Shown piece by piece: positions 1 through 11,408 of a DNA stretch of 64,000 bases. The notes under the pieces are model-generated. The model ran no database searches. It was not told where the DNA came from and saw nothing but the letters and a program-made list of their open reading frames with translations. The stretch's first letter is position 1. Each line of letters starts with the position of its first letter. This DNA is from Aralia elata (lineage: Eukaryota > Streptophyta > Magnoliopsida > Apiales > Araliaceae). The stretch lies in NCBI GenBank assembly GCA_034770075.1, contig CM068379.1:44027130-44091129 (forward strand). Reading direction: 5' to 3'. The position numbers and the translations under genes are program-made.

Positions 1-240
1 GAGTATCCGCGAAGTCGTGCCGCCAGGCAAAATCTTCGAATTGTTTGGCAAGTTTGATGATGAGGCAGTGGTAGGGCAATAGCCGAAGCCCCTTGGTGCT
101 GTCCCATGGCCTGCCTGATGACCAATTCGGAGTCTCTAACTACTATCATCCCTTTGATTCCCATTCCTCGGGCTAATTTCAGTCCTAGGGTGCATCCCTC
201 GTATTCAGCCGTATTGTTGGAGTAGCAGAAACTTCAATTT
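1..240 (-). pseudogene. Fragment of archaeal-type RNase H (aRNH) of a Tat-lineage Ty3/gypsy element
   Basis: The minus strand reads NNTAEYEGC, then LGLKLARGMG, then DSELVIRQAMGQ. This matches the better preserved aRNH at 52960-53340, which reads NNTAKYEGC and GDSELVIRQAIG. The motifs carry two acidic catalytic positions of an RNase H fold (E of the AEYEGC block, D of DSELV). Downstream the frame shifts: the expected LLPYH and FEDFAWRHDFAD blocks lie in another frame, so this piece is broken. It is cut by the window start. It lies only about 870 bases from the primer-binding site at 1110-1128, so gag, protease and RT are missing between them, either by internal deletion or because the element is a truncated derivative. 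Confidence 0.75.
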
Positions 241-1109
241 CATGGCTACCGGCTTTTGTCATTTGGATAGATGGAGTATGGACTTTACGGCCTCTCAGTT
301 GGGTCCTAGGGACAATCTCACAACGCAAACAAAGGCCGTAGTTTAGTACTGTGCCAGTCACAAGTTTGGCAGATGCATGTCCACATTGATGCTTGATTTT
401 TTTCATTTTTTTTTTTTTTTTTTTTTTCGGTTCTCTAATCTTATCCTGCAAAACAAGGTCAGTGTTTGATGACAGGATAGTATTCAAAATTTTTAGAAAA
501 CCTTGGTATGTGGTATGGATGGCCCTCCTGCAAAACCATGTCAGTATTCTCTTTATATGTGCAGGTGATGTAATCACATGATACAAGACATATTTATTAC
601 AATGATGATGGTATGACAGTTGTATGCCATTTTCATGACATCTATTTATTTGACTGAATGATAAGAGGGCATGAAGAAGCTTCCCCTTCGTTAGGTTTAT
701 CAGAGGCTGACCTACCCTAGGGTTACTCTCGCGGGCTTTTCGGCATGAAGGTCCCCAAATCTTCGCAATCTACTCGTCTGAACCCTTTCGATTGGAGCGG
801 ATTTGGGTGGTGCGTTTCCTGAGCCATCTCCGGGGAGCAGCCCCTTCGAGTCCAGTAATAAGCAACCGACAGGTTCGCCTCAGGAGGAGGTACTCTCTCA
901 ACCTACATTCACATTCATCGTCCTCACCGTATGCAAATGATTTTACTTTACATTAAAGCAGTTCCATTCAATCAATCATTCATTGTACAAAAGCACACAT
1001 TCGCACAACAATAAATAAAACAGGTCAAAATGTTGCACGCATATACACATTCATGAATTTTAAAGGATAGGATAGCATCAAGATTTGAACGCGGCTTAAG
1101 CCCTCTAAT

Positions 1110-1128
1110 ATCCCCAGCAGAGTCGCCA
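1110..1128 (-). promoter_or_regulatory. Primer-binding site (tRNA-Arg type) of element A
   Basis: Two bases inside the LTR end, the minus strand reads TGGCGACTCTGCTGGGGA. This fits the complement of the 3' end of a plant tRNA-Arg (…CCCCAGyrGAGTCG-CCA). A tRNA-Arg primer is known for the Ogre/Tat lineage. The site fixes element A as minus-strand and LTR 1131-3275 as its 5' LTR. Confidence 0.75.
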
Positions 1129-1130
1129 GC

Positions 1131-3275
1131 TGTCGACGCCGGGTTATCGCTTTCTCTATTCCTCTTTTTAGTCTTTTCCAATTTTAGCCTTTTGATTTAG
1201 ATGACGTTTGGAAAAGGTCGGCATTGATGTCGACGGGGTTTTGAAAGATCGTTTTTTTATGATGAGCCAATTAACCAGAGTCGCCAGTTGGTATATTTGA
1301 AATGGATGTACCAACTCATCCGAGTTTTCGTTTTTTATAAATCGCTGGCTCATGTGTGACTCCGAATTAATTGGTCTGCGAATCGAGATTCATAGAGTTC
1401 GGGGGCTTGCTTAAGTGAGGGGAAGGTGTTAGGCACCCCTCGACTTCCGTGAAACACGGTTACCGCAACCTTGATACTTTCCTATCCTTTAATTCATGAA
1501 TGTATGTGTGTGTGTGTGTACATGTGTGTGTGTGTGTGTGCCTATGTGAATGTCGTTGTGGGTTTGTATGAAAGAATCATTTGGATTTTTTAGGGAAAAC
1601 CGTGTTTTAATTTGAGAACGCTTCGGAATGTCTTTTCGGTGTACACGAGAAAGCTTTATTCTTTATGAGAAAGGTTTGATTTTAATTGTCCAAAACTATG
1701 AGATTTTCATTAAGTGTCGTTTTGGCAAAATAAGAGTTTTAAACCTTCGTCTAAATAGGAATCGAGATCTATACGTTGCTTTCATAAAATGATGGGCAAT
1801 TTCTAGAATCTCTTTCACCCTATGCACAAAGATTTAATAAAACGTTACTTATTTCTAAAATCAAATTTTGTGATGTTTAAAAACGATTTTCTTTAGCTTT
1901 CTCGTTAGATAGGAATCGACATTCATTAACATTTCTCAAATTTTAACCTCGTGATTTTAATATCCTACTTTGATTGATTTTATGAAAATCTTATCATTTA
2001 GCTTTGAAATCAATTTCGTGTCATAAATCAAATCAAGCATAAACACGCGTCGGGGCTATTCATGGGCATGTAAGCCATCAAAATATCCCCGAACGCCAAC
2101 AATCACAAATTTCACTATTCCGGGGCCTTAAACACGATTCTCGCCTTAGCGTCGTTTTAAGGCCCAACGATTACATGTTTACAACGAAGGATTACATTGT
2201 TCCTAAATACATACGTCAAAATTTGTCCATCATCGGATTCGGACCATGGTGTCACGCTCCTAGGCTCACATCCACAATTTATCACAAACATCAAATAGAT
2301 ACAATAACATAACTAACAACGGATTGCTTAACGCCCCACAAGGATCCAAAATTAACAATCTACATAGATCAATTCCATCTAATGTATATATCGCTATGAA
2401 CGAGCAACACCTCACCCAATGGATATCATCGGATTATTAGGAAGAACTTTGTTCCGATGGAACCCTCTCTAATAATTCCTAATCCATTGTTCCGCAATAA
2501 TTTACATGAAATCTACATTTAATTCAATCAAATGACATGATAGGAATTGGTATAATAAAAGAGATTTCACCTTGCAATTGATATCCAAATGGATGTGAAC
2601 TTGTGTATTGAATAGAAGAAAAAAAAAAGTATTATGTGATACAATCAAATCACAAGAATAATATTCCTCTCTTTTTTTCTCACTTTCTCTTCTATTTTTG
2701 TAGCAAAATCTCACTATTTTCTCTCTATTTCCGTGCTTATGTTGCTGCTGGAATTTCCTTCTTCTCCCCAATTGCTGAAATTGCTCAACCTCCTGTATGC
2801 TGCCGAAGCTGGCCTTAAATAGGCTGGCCAGAGCCTGCCGCAGATCTATCTGCGGCTGGCCGCAGATGGATCTGCGGCTGGCCAGCTGGCACGCCTCCCA
2901 TCGCACTCAGCTGGTAGTGCTGATTTCCCGGTTTTCGTGCTGGCGCACCCACTTGGCCGCAGATCTATCCGCGGCTGGCGGGCTTGACTTTCTCGATTTT
3001 CGTGCCACGCCTCGATTTTCGTGCCGCAACGTCGGTTTTCGCTGACAGGCTCGGGTTTTGCAGTCTGGGAATTTCCGGGAGACGTGCCACCTCATTCGGA
3101 AGTGCCTGCCTCAGACGACTTTATTGTCACGTAAACTTGGGTTGCCCAAAACATAGCGGCGATGCCGGGCGCTCGCCCTTGTGCCCGCTCCTTTGCTCCC
3201 GCAAGCTGGTTCAATTGACGATTTCGCCCTCCTGTCATGGTTAGTAGAAGGAAACGCAAAATTTGGGTGTCTACA
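1131..3275 (-). repeat. 5' LTR of Tat element A (2145 bp)
   Basis: On the plus strand it runs from TGTCGACGCCGG to GGGTGTCTACA, so on the minus strand it starts TGTAGACACCC and ends CGTCGACA (TG..CA). It aligns along its length with 46345-48555. Shared landmarks are the block around 1316 and 46525 (GTACCAACTCAT), the GGGGGCTTGCTTAAG block at 1401 and 46610, and a cluster of CCGCAGAT/ATCTGCGG palindromes at about 2838-2970. A (TG)n microsatellite lies at about 1503-1540. The short ORFs inside are not conserved as coding. Confidence 0.85.
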
Positions 3276-3280
3276 ATAAG

Positions 3281-3799
3281 ATGAGGATGAATATCATAGA
3301 GGTGTCCATGTGGGGTCTCGAAAATCAAATAGGACAACTCGCTAGTGCTATCAGTAATCATCCGCAAGGTACTCCATCTAGCGATATTGAGATCAACTTT
3401 GGGATAGATGATAATGAGCTAGTTGATATTGTTGAAGTTTCCACACCAACATCAATCACCATTGGAGATGTTGTTGCTGAATATGAGAAGGGTAAGAATG
3501 AGGAACAAGAGCCAAAATTAAATCAAGAGCCAGTTTGGAGTTCCGACAATGTTAAGCAACCTTCAATTGTGTTCAGTGAGTCATATTTGCAAATCACAGT
3601 GCCACTGGTGCATAGCTATATACCGACTGCCATAGTATTAGATCAAGCGCCTAGCTCCGTGGAGTTCATGGAGATTAGTTTATTTGAAAAGAGCAAGCTA
3701 GGCGAATTTGAAGTATTGACTCGTTTGAAGGAGAAGCATACAAATGTTATTTTGCTACCGATGGACGTGTCAATCACTTCTCGATTGGGGATTGGATAG
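3281..3799 (+). pseudogene. Gag-like ORF remnant of the plus-strand retroelement
   Basis: The open frame is about 172 codons. Its N-terminal part reads MWGLENQIGQLASAISNHPQ, which resembles the LENQ.GQLA....RPQGTLPS block common at the C-terminal side of Athila-like gag proteins. The rest is acidic and low in recognisable motifs (EYEKGKNEEQEPKLNQEP). There is no zinc knuckle, protease or RT after it. The frame ends with TAG at 3797. An autonomous gene is unlikely, because the start is only six bases from the inserted LTR border. I read it as the truncated tail of gag, possibly altered by deletion. Confidence 0.5.
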
Positions 3800-4990
3800 A
3801 GAAGTTGAAGAAGTCGGGCTGACGACTATAAACCAAGCGCTTATTGGGAGACAACCCAAGTTTAATTTTAGTTTTTGCAATTTAGTTGTTTAGTTTTCAT
3901 TTAGTTGCATTTTAATTAGTTGTTATAATTGTTTTCAGGTACCAAGTATCGAACAAAATGGATTACACTTTCGACTTAGCGGACAACGAGGACCCTGGTA
4001 TGGCCAATCAGCCGGTTCTCAGGGAAGTCCTCTGCTTGTACTTGCTATATTTTTGACATTGAGGACAATGTCTAGTTTCAGTTTAGGGGTGTTTGTCCAT
4101 ATTTTTGTTTGTTTATTTGGTATGTGATTTATTAGAGTTGCATGTTAGATATTATGTTTTTAGGATAACTTGGGAAATGTTTTGATTATGGCCAAGGATA
4201 AGAACGTGATGGTTTAATTTCTAACTTTTGTGAAATTGAGAAAGCATGCTTAGTTTACATTTTGACTTTTTAGTTGGTTTTATACTTGTTGTGATCCTTT
4301 TGCACTTTAAAGCATAAATATCCATCTGTTTAGCTAATAAAAAAATTGTTAAATGCTCGTGAAAGATATCTTTGAAACTTTAGAAGACTTGTTTGAGCAT
4401 CATTTTAAGCAAAATTTAGGCATTAACATAAGTTAGGGGGAAATCTTGGATTATTGAAAATTTTAAACCTTCCCGAGTTGGAAAAATGAATCATGTGGTG
4501 AGTTGAGATGGAGCGTAAAACGCACTCGTTTAATGGGAAGTGAGATAGAGCATAAAATGCACTCGCTAAAAAAAACAAATACTCGGGGAGGGTTCAAGCG
4601 TGCTAAAATATTTTAAATATCCATTTAATTCTCTAAATTTAAGTTTTGTCTTCATTAGCGGAGATTGATGTGAAGAGTAAGTTTTTAGAGTTGATTTGAA
4701 AATCTTTTATGAGTGTTTGATTATATGAGCTTATGCAAGTCATATCTAGTTTGAACATTTGGATGCACACACACACAAAAGGGTCATGAGCAGTTGAGGA
4801 ACTGATGATTAGGTTGAAATTGTAAGCTTTGTATGTTTTTGATATTTGCTTGTGTTATCGTTTAAAGAAAATCTTTGAGGCCATTGTTTAAATTCATATT
4901 GATTCATTGCTCGAGTTAGTTGATAGTTAGAGTTGTTTTGTTCTTAGTGTTTTGCTTGAGGACAAGCAAATATTTAAGTTTGGGGGTATT

Positions 4991-6640
4991 TGATGAGTAG
5001 GTTTTATACCTATGAATTGAGTACATTTGACTTGATGATTTGTGAGTTTTTGAGTATTTTCTATTCATTTTTATGTGTTTTTATGTTTTTATGTAGGAAA
5101 TGAAGATGGAAGTCATTTGGTTGTATTTTAGCTAAATTGGAGCTATTTGGTTGCATTTTAGTCAAATTGGAGAAGCATTACAATTTTCAGCTTTTAAGAA
5201 GATTGACCTTCAGAGCTTCAATTGAGGATTGGATGGTGTTAGAATTTCGGAATGAGAAAATGGTCTTTTGGAAAGGATGTCTTAAGCTTCCCATAAAGGT
5301 TTGGTTTGCAAAAATTCGAGTTCGTTTGGGTCTCCAAATAATGTGTCAAAATAAAGCTAGTTGGAGTTGGATTCCTATTCGGACGTCTTTTGGTAAAATG
5401 ACCATAAACTTTTTATCCGGGAGGAGTTATGGGGCGAGCCACCTGTCAAAACGAAGCTAACGAAATTTTCTACATGAATAGGGATTGTGCGCCGCGGCCC
5501 TCAATAAGGTGCACCGCAGCGCTTGAGTGAAAGTCGCGGCTCTAGTTTCGTGAGTTGCGGCCCATCGCGCGCTGGAGCGGATTTTGCTGAATTTTTCACT
5601 TCTAATTGACTTGGAACTTGCTATATTGATTCCTAATTGGATTATATATTTACCAAGCTACATAAAGGCTATAAATACACATAAGATTAGGGTTACAAAG
5701 GAGAGGAGACTTAGGGAGTAATCAGAAGATACGTAAGGAGGCTAGGGTTTCATCAGTCATTGAAGGAGGTCATTCAAGACTTGCGAGGTTTGAAGCCAGA
5801 GATTGAAGACCAACTTCGACAGAGTTTCTTCTTTACTCTTAATCTTTATTTCTTGTGATCTTACAATGTCTTCTGAATTCATGTTGATGTTTCCAATTGT
5901 AATTATGAACTAACTTCCTAATTAAGGATTCAATGGAACCCGATGATAGTTTAATTTACTATTTATTCTCTTTGATTTAAATTGGTTATGAATGGATTTG
6001 TTTATTATATCTTGTTTTGGTTGTTATAATTGCGTAATTAACAATTATCGGATGGATTTAGATGAAATCTGACGATAGATTCTAAATTAAGATCTGAGTA
6101 TAGTAACTTGTGATTAGTAATTCTTTTCAGTAATAGAGATTGCTAATTGAATGCTAATTTTGTGGACGGGATAGGAATATACCTGAATACCGCAAGCAAC
6201 GGGTGAAAAATAATTTTTAATGAATTTATTATTATTGTTTCTCATAGAAATATAGGAAAATTGATAGTAATAGGTATGCTATATAATTATTCGGAAGATG
6301 GTTATATTAACTATTAGTGATTTTTCGTTGACAATTCTAACTAACCGATTTAATAAGAGGAGAATGATATTAATTAAGTGATTCGTCGGGGGAAATTGAG
6401 TTCTTAATATTTTATCTTATTTATTGAATTCACCTTTCTTTAGTTATTTCTTTATTAATTAATTCACTTGAGATTTCAATTGTTTAAATAGAATCGAATT
6501 GATTACAAATTAGTATTTGGAATAATTATTTGTTACTATTCCTCGTGGGATCGACAACTCTACTTACACTTTATTACTTGATTGATCGTGTATACTTGCA
6601 CGTAAATTGTTAGTATAGATTTAGCCCATTAATAACCATG
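4991..6640 (+). repeat. 3' LTR of the plus-strand Athila/LARD-like remnant (right end approximate)
   Basis: It begins TGATGAGTAGG directly after a purine-rich tract (AAGTTTGGGGGTATT). A TATA-like GCTATAAATACAC lies at about 5669, followed by a leader-like stretch with GGTTACAAAGG. The block CTCGTGGGATCGACAACTC at about 6542 is a common near-terminal block of such LTRs. The exact end and target duplication were not found. The ORF at 5137-5460 inside it has no recognised homology and is probably chance. Confidence 0.5.
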
Positions 6641-6829
6641 TGCCCAGTTTTCTTTAGTCCCACATTGGTAGGATGTATCAAGGTTATATGACCCCCCTCG
6701 CCCCCTGGTTCTGCTTCTGAGTGTGTATTTTTTTCAATTTGTTAATTGCATAATTTAAATGATGATATTAGGAACCAACAAACATGAACTTCCTCTATTG
6801 TTTCTAAATCCTTGCAACTGACACTACAG

Positions 6830-7229
6830 GATCCGTTTCCCCTCCGTGCTGTTTGCGGCTCTATTTGGAAGAATGCCGAGGGCCAGCTATCTTTTCTCAA
6901 GTATGTTGTCTCGGTACTGCCTGAAGTAGTTAGCTTTGCACATTCTGGGAGGCAGCTTGTACGAAACTACTTGTAATATTCATGTCATTATGTCTTCATG
7001 CATGTTGTATCTAGTAGTCCAAATAGATGTTTCATTGCAGACATATGTTAATGCTGTGAGTGTTCCCAAGTTTCAACCAAGACATGCAAATCATGCATGG
7101 TTATGTCTTGACCTTCTGGAGGTATTGTGTCAGCTAGCTGAGAGAGGTAATGCAAGTTTTGTTCGACCAATGCTCGAGTATCCTCTTAAGCACTGCCCTG
7201 AAGTCTTGCTGCTTGGGATGGCCAACATC
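6830..7229 (+). pseudogene. Captured two-exon fragment of a NOT1-like (CCR4-NOT scaffold) gene
   Basis: Exon a is 6830-6958 (43 codons, phase 0). It is preceded by CTACAG and followed by a GT, and reads AVCGSIWKNAEGQLSFLK and SFAHSGRQL. Exon b is 7041 to about 7229, preceded by TTTCATTGCAG. It reads HANHAWLCLDLLEVLCQLAE and then LEYPLKHCPEVLLLGMA. The frame is open across both exons and has no stop. I recognise these blocks as the plant NOT1 (CNOT1 homologue) scaffold of the deadenylase complex. Real NOT1 genes are very large with dozens of exons, and here only two survive. The second exon ends without a GT donor (AACATCTACATATT). It is therefore a gene fragment carried or duplicated into repeats. 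The assignment is from memory of the family, not from a search. Confidence 0.6.
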
Positions 7230-7230
7230 T

Positions 7231-7619
7231 ACATATTATTCTCTCATACTAATGCATTTCCTTGATGTTTACTTTATGTCCTTATATTTTCTTTGTTGTT
7301 GATTGATTTTGCTATTTTAATCTTAGATGGCACAAGTCTGAAGTGTCTTCATCCAGTTTCTTCAGTAGCACAGACTATTATTTTATATGCTTTCGAGAAC
7401 ATATTGAAAATGTTTTATCCTTTTATGCCTTACATGACTAAAGAATTGTGGCAAGTTTAGATTGTTGATTGTAAAGATGATGAATGATCATGTACTGGAT
7501 GATTTTATTTAGTTAATAATATTTGAGTTTTTTTGTATTTCGACCATAATTTGTTATGGGATCATTGAGCCACAATTTATTTTGTTTGTAAAATAATTTT
7601 GATATTCGTCACATAACAG
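7231..7619. other. Unassigned AT-rich spacer
   Basis: No ORF, terminal repeat or gene motif was seen between the NOT1-like fragment and the CAACGAAA-rich repeat. It may be further intron or flanking sequence copied with the fragment. Confidence 0.4.
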
Positions 7620-8296
7620 GATTGTCAATAATGGATTTGGCAATGATACAATCAAAATCTATTGTATCAAACGGCAACGTATAGTGTCGCTGTTAATTGA
7701 CAACAACTTTCGTTGCTCCCGAAAAACAATCAGCATCGAATATTATCGTTGTTAATTAATCATAATTATCCATAGCAAAACCAACGACAACGAATAATTT
7801 CGTTACAAATTAATATATGACCGGTTTATTTTACACATTTAGCAACAAACATCGTTACCAAAAAGTATATAATCAGCAACGAAATTCAGTTAAGGCAATA
7901 ATTTTCATACTGTTCAGTAACGACAAACATTGTTGGTAAATGTGTATCAAACGCAACGAATTTCATCTTTGTTGGCAAAAAAAGGTTCTTTTCATTTCCA
8001 ATTAGACGGATTTTACAACGAAAGTTACTTTTCAGTAACAATTTCTTAATAAATTTGCTACAATATATTTCGTTGCTAAATGAACTATGCTTTTACATGA
8101 AAACAAATTTTCGTTGTAAAATATCTCACTTTCTGCAATGAAAAAAATAATTTCGTTGTTAGGCAATTAGCAACGCTCATTGCGCAACGGATGGTCCAAC
8201 GACCGAAAAATTGTTGCAAATGACTTTTGGCAATGAAATTTCGCACCTTTAGCAACGAAAACTGTTTGTTACAGAATCGCCATTTCTTTATAGCGA
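7620..8296 (-). mobile_element. Candidate non-autonomous CACTA (En/Spm)-like element with CAACGAAA/TTTCGTTG subterminal motifs
   Basis: More than fifteen copies or near-copies of CAACGAAA, AGCAACGAA and TTTCGTTG occur in both orientations across about 680 bases. Dense short subterminal repeats of this kind are a hallmark of CACTA elements. The right border on the minus strand reads CGCTATAAAGAAATGGCGAT, one change from a CACTA terminus (CACTATAAAGAAATGG). The left terminus was not found, so the element is truncated or decayed. No transposase reading frame is present. Confidence 0.45.
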
Positions 8297-9231
8297 GATC
8301 ATCAACCTCTCAACCAGTATAACTTTGTTTATACAAAAGGTAATGAACTAGTGTATGCGTGTTTTTAGATCTGTCTGACTCTCTCAGCTTGAAGGTGACT
8401 CTTGTCTGAACTTAAAGCTCTTCTTTTCTTTTACACTCCTTAGTTTCTCTCTAATGAACAAGAGTCCTTTTATACTTGTTGAATTCAACAGGTAGTTGTT
8501 TGAGGGTTCAGACTTGATTGGTGGGAATTTGAAATTTTCTCAACGGTTATAATCTTCTAATCTTAATCTAATGGATATATTTGTGTTTGAAAGTTGTAAT
8601 TCAAAGTTCAAATAACCTAAGTTGTGTTGGTAAAACTTGCAGACTTCCTCATGCAAAATGAATGATTCAGCTTTGATAAATTTGTTGAAAACTCAAGACT
8701 TTCTTTTTTAGTGAAAGAATCCTTTAAGCATCTGACTCTTAAAATGACAGCTTGTTAGCCTTGTTTTCTAGTGTATGTTTTGTATATTTGTTTGAATTCT
8801 TGCTTTCTTTGGTCAAAACGAACCTTCTCATGTACTTTTTTATCGACCGAATGAATATTTAATCGAACAACATTGGTATTATCATTAAAATAGTTATTGG
8901 GCATACTAAATGGTACTGTATCTATTATTGAATATATGTGTGACTCTCGATCATTCTCTGACTCTTCCTTAAGGACATGACTCTATTAAGCTATAGATAC
9001 AACATAAGGCTTACTAATCATTTCCTATATACTTGGATAAACTTGTTAATCACACGTAATATGTTTTGTCAATTATCAAAATCTAGATGAGTACAACAGA
9101 CATATGGGATCACTTAAAATCAGTTTTAAGAAGCAGAAAATGTTTGATAATTTAATTTTAAAAATGTTTATAATTACTTTTTATAAAAATAATTAGAAGC
9201 TCTAATTTGGAGAATTGATTTAGTGTCATTG
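8297..9231. other. Unassigned non-coding stretch
   Basis: No gene, clear terminal repeat or conserved motif was recognised. The base composition and TTTTATACTTG-type runs could belong to an old LTR, but no TG..CA borders with a target duplication were found. Confidence 0.4.
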
Positions 9232-11408
9232 TGTAGGTCTCGAAAAGAGCTTTCCGGATTGGGGTGGCACACCATCTAATTCTTCTCGATTTAAAAGTTA
9301 TTGATATTTCCATACACGATACGAGAAAACAAGTTGTGTGGGGCCCACAGCCAGGCTACCGTAGGTAGACCTGCGACAGGCCTAGTTGGGCTATATAATG
9401 GCTTGTTGCTCCATTTTGCATGAGAATGAGAAGAAGAATAGGGAGAAAAAATGTAAGAAAGAAGGAAAAGGGAGAGAGAGAAATTCTTCCAAATTAGATC
9501 TAGATCTATAATTTTTCATCAAAGCATACTTAAGAGGTCTTTTGCAAGCTTGAGGAGGAAGAAACCACACTCTAAAGATCCATTTCTCATCTCCATATCG
9601 ATTATTTTGCTTGGGCTTCGTTTCTTTATTGTTATTTCTTCATTTGTGGACTCTCCTAGCATCCTAGATTATTTCTAGTGGTGTTTGGATCCTATTTTAG
9701 GTTATAGGTAGTTAGAGAGGGTTTCTCATAATAGAAATTCTCCTAATTAACATATGAAGTCGTTTTAGTAGTTATTCGATTTCAATCTCGATTTAGTTTG
9801 TTTTGTCACTTATTGTGCTTGGGCTTTATTTATTCGTCTCGTTTTTAGGTTATGAAAATATCCTAGATTCTCTCTAGTGGTGTTTGTATCCTATTTTTAG
9901 CCACCGAGGAATTCTCATAAATAGAATATCCTTATATTAGATTTAGGATATATTTTCAACTAGATTTTGTTGTCGTTATTTTTAGATCTATGAACTCTTA
10001 GGTCTATGGGTCTCAATCCCTAGATTCTAAGTTCCTTTAATAGATATCGTCGATATATGATAGATTCTCGCGGTGTCATTTATATTTTGGTTATATAATT
10101 TGATTCCTACGATGTAATTAGCGATATAATTGGGATGTTATTGATATTTTGTTCGATCTATGGATATAGGGTTTGCGGATACCTTTTCCTAAACTCTAAA
10201 CTCCGTTTATAAATATTGATATTTTATTGGGTGTGATTACAAATTATGTGAGCCTATGAATGAATTCAAGGCCCTCAAACTTCATGTTTAACGAGAATTG
10301 AAGGATATTTCCATGATGCACGTACGTAACGGTTGTACTTTTACGATTCGATGATTGTAAATGTAACTCGGGCCTTAAAATGATTTAGATGACTTTCATG
10401 CCAAAACAATTTGGTTTAAGGCCCCTTGATATTGGATTTTATTATTTTGAGGTGCTTAGAATTATTTGGATTGCTTACATACTCGTGGGTAACTCCAACC
10501 CTATATCTATGATTGATTTAGTTTCCCAACACATGAAAAATGGTTTTGTACAAAAATTTACAAAGATATTTTAAAATCAAATCAAATTAGGTTATTAGAT
10601 TAACTTTAGACTAAAATTGGAAGTAATTGGAGCTTTGATTCCTATTTAACGAACGGTTTGCAAACAATATTTTTCCTAAACGAAAACTTAAATTTTTCAT
10701 CAAATTTAAGAGGGTTTTCAAACTATACAAAACGAAATTTTTATCAAATCATTCGTGCATAGGTTCAAAAAGACTCGAAAGTTACTTTTAAGATGATGCA
10801 CTCACAAAAACTTTGATGACTCTAGACAACTTGGATGATTTAGGAGACGATACCCTAAATTATCTCTTCGATTGGACTCTAGGAAACGATACCCTAAATT
10901 TCCTCCTTTCACCATAATTTAGACGACATAAGAAACGATATCTTATATTTTCTAGTTTGCGATTCGATTTGACTCTAAAAGACGATACCCTAGATTTTTC
11001 CCGATGACACGACTCATCTAGGCACAAAATACAATGCACACACTTCACGCTTCTCGAAGTAATTTATTTAAACTTTTAAGAAAAATTTTAGGAAAACGGT
11101 ACCCGTGTTTTACAAAAGTCAGATGGTGCCTAACACCTTCTCTCGCTTAAAAGCAAGCCCTTGAACTCTATGAATCTCGGTTGATGACTAATTTTATGGA
11201 GTCACATAATAGACTATCTCGATTATCAAAACTTTAAAATTCGGATGAGTTGGTACATCTATTTGGACTTTTACCAACTAACGACTCTGTCTAATTGGCT
11301 CACTTTAAAATCAAACTTTCGAAATCCCGTCGACATAAGTCATTTGTTTTAAAATCATCCTTCAAAGTCACGATCGTTAAAACGAGAGGAAAAATCCAGG
11401 CGTCAACA
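9232..11408 (+). repeat. Solo or truncated Tat-like LTR, plus orientation (about 2.18 kb)
   Basis: The right end (11100-11408) is the reverse complement of the shared Tat LTR block: GGTGCCTAACACCTTCTCTC, then GAGTTGGTACAT, ending CAGGCGTCAACA. This mirrors TGTCGACGCC.. at 1131 and 46345. The left border is tentatively TGTAGGTCTCG at 9232, and a TATA-like GGGCTATATAATGG lies at about 9390. No matching target duplication was found (CATTG on the left, CTTAT on the right) and there is no adjacent PBS or PPT. It is therefore an old solo or truncated LTR of a diverged family. Repeated CTAGATT/AGACGATACCCTA motifs lie inside it. Confidence 0.6.

Larger units (their letters stand above)
1..3275 (-). 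mobile_element. Tat-lineage Ty3/gypsy element A, 5' part (internal remnant, PBS, 5' LTR), minus strand
   Basis: The element is read on the minus strand: 5' LTR 3275-1131, primer site just left of it, leader, then an aRNH remnant that runs off the window. The LTR is of the same family as the one at 46345-48555. The leader (about 600-1107) has no convincing ORF. The 185-586 minus ORF includes a CGHASAKL stretch, but it also contains a poly-lysine run from a poly-T tract (407-427), so it is degenerate. The right flank (3276 on) is an older plus-strand retroelement, so element A inserted into it. Its 3' end and target duplication partner are outside the window. Confidence 0.8.
3276..6640 (+). mobile_element. 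Plus-strand Athila/LARD-like retroelement remnant (gag-like tail, 3' region and 3' LTR)
   Basis: Reading rightwards there is a degenerate gag-like ORF, a non-coding 3' region with the block TTGGGAGACAACCCAAG at 3846, a G-rich polypurine tract (about 4974-4990), and an LTR starting TGATGAG at 4991. These landmarks are typical of Athila-like and derived non-autonomous gypsy elements. The 5' part is missing because Tat element A inserted at 3275. The right end is uncertain: I place it near 6600-6680 because the LTR-like end block (CCTCGTGGGATCGACAACTC) lies at about 6541. Confidence 0.6.

Noticed and set aside
185..586. 133 aa minus-strand protein with a poly-lysine run
   Set aside because: The lysines come from a poly-T tract, and the C-terminal part overlaps aRNH in the wrong frame.
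2502..3367. Overlapping ORFs on both strands in the Tat LTR
   Set aside because: They fall in the GC-rich palindrome region of an LTR, and the matching region of the second LTR does not keep the frames.
6655..6670. snRNA-type upstream element (AGTCCCACATTGG)
   Set aside because: It resembles the plant USE, but no TATA box at the right spacing and no snRNA sequence follow. The motif is common by chance and in repeats.
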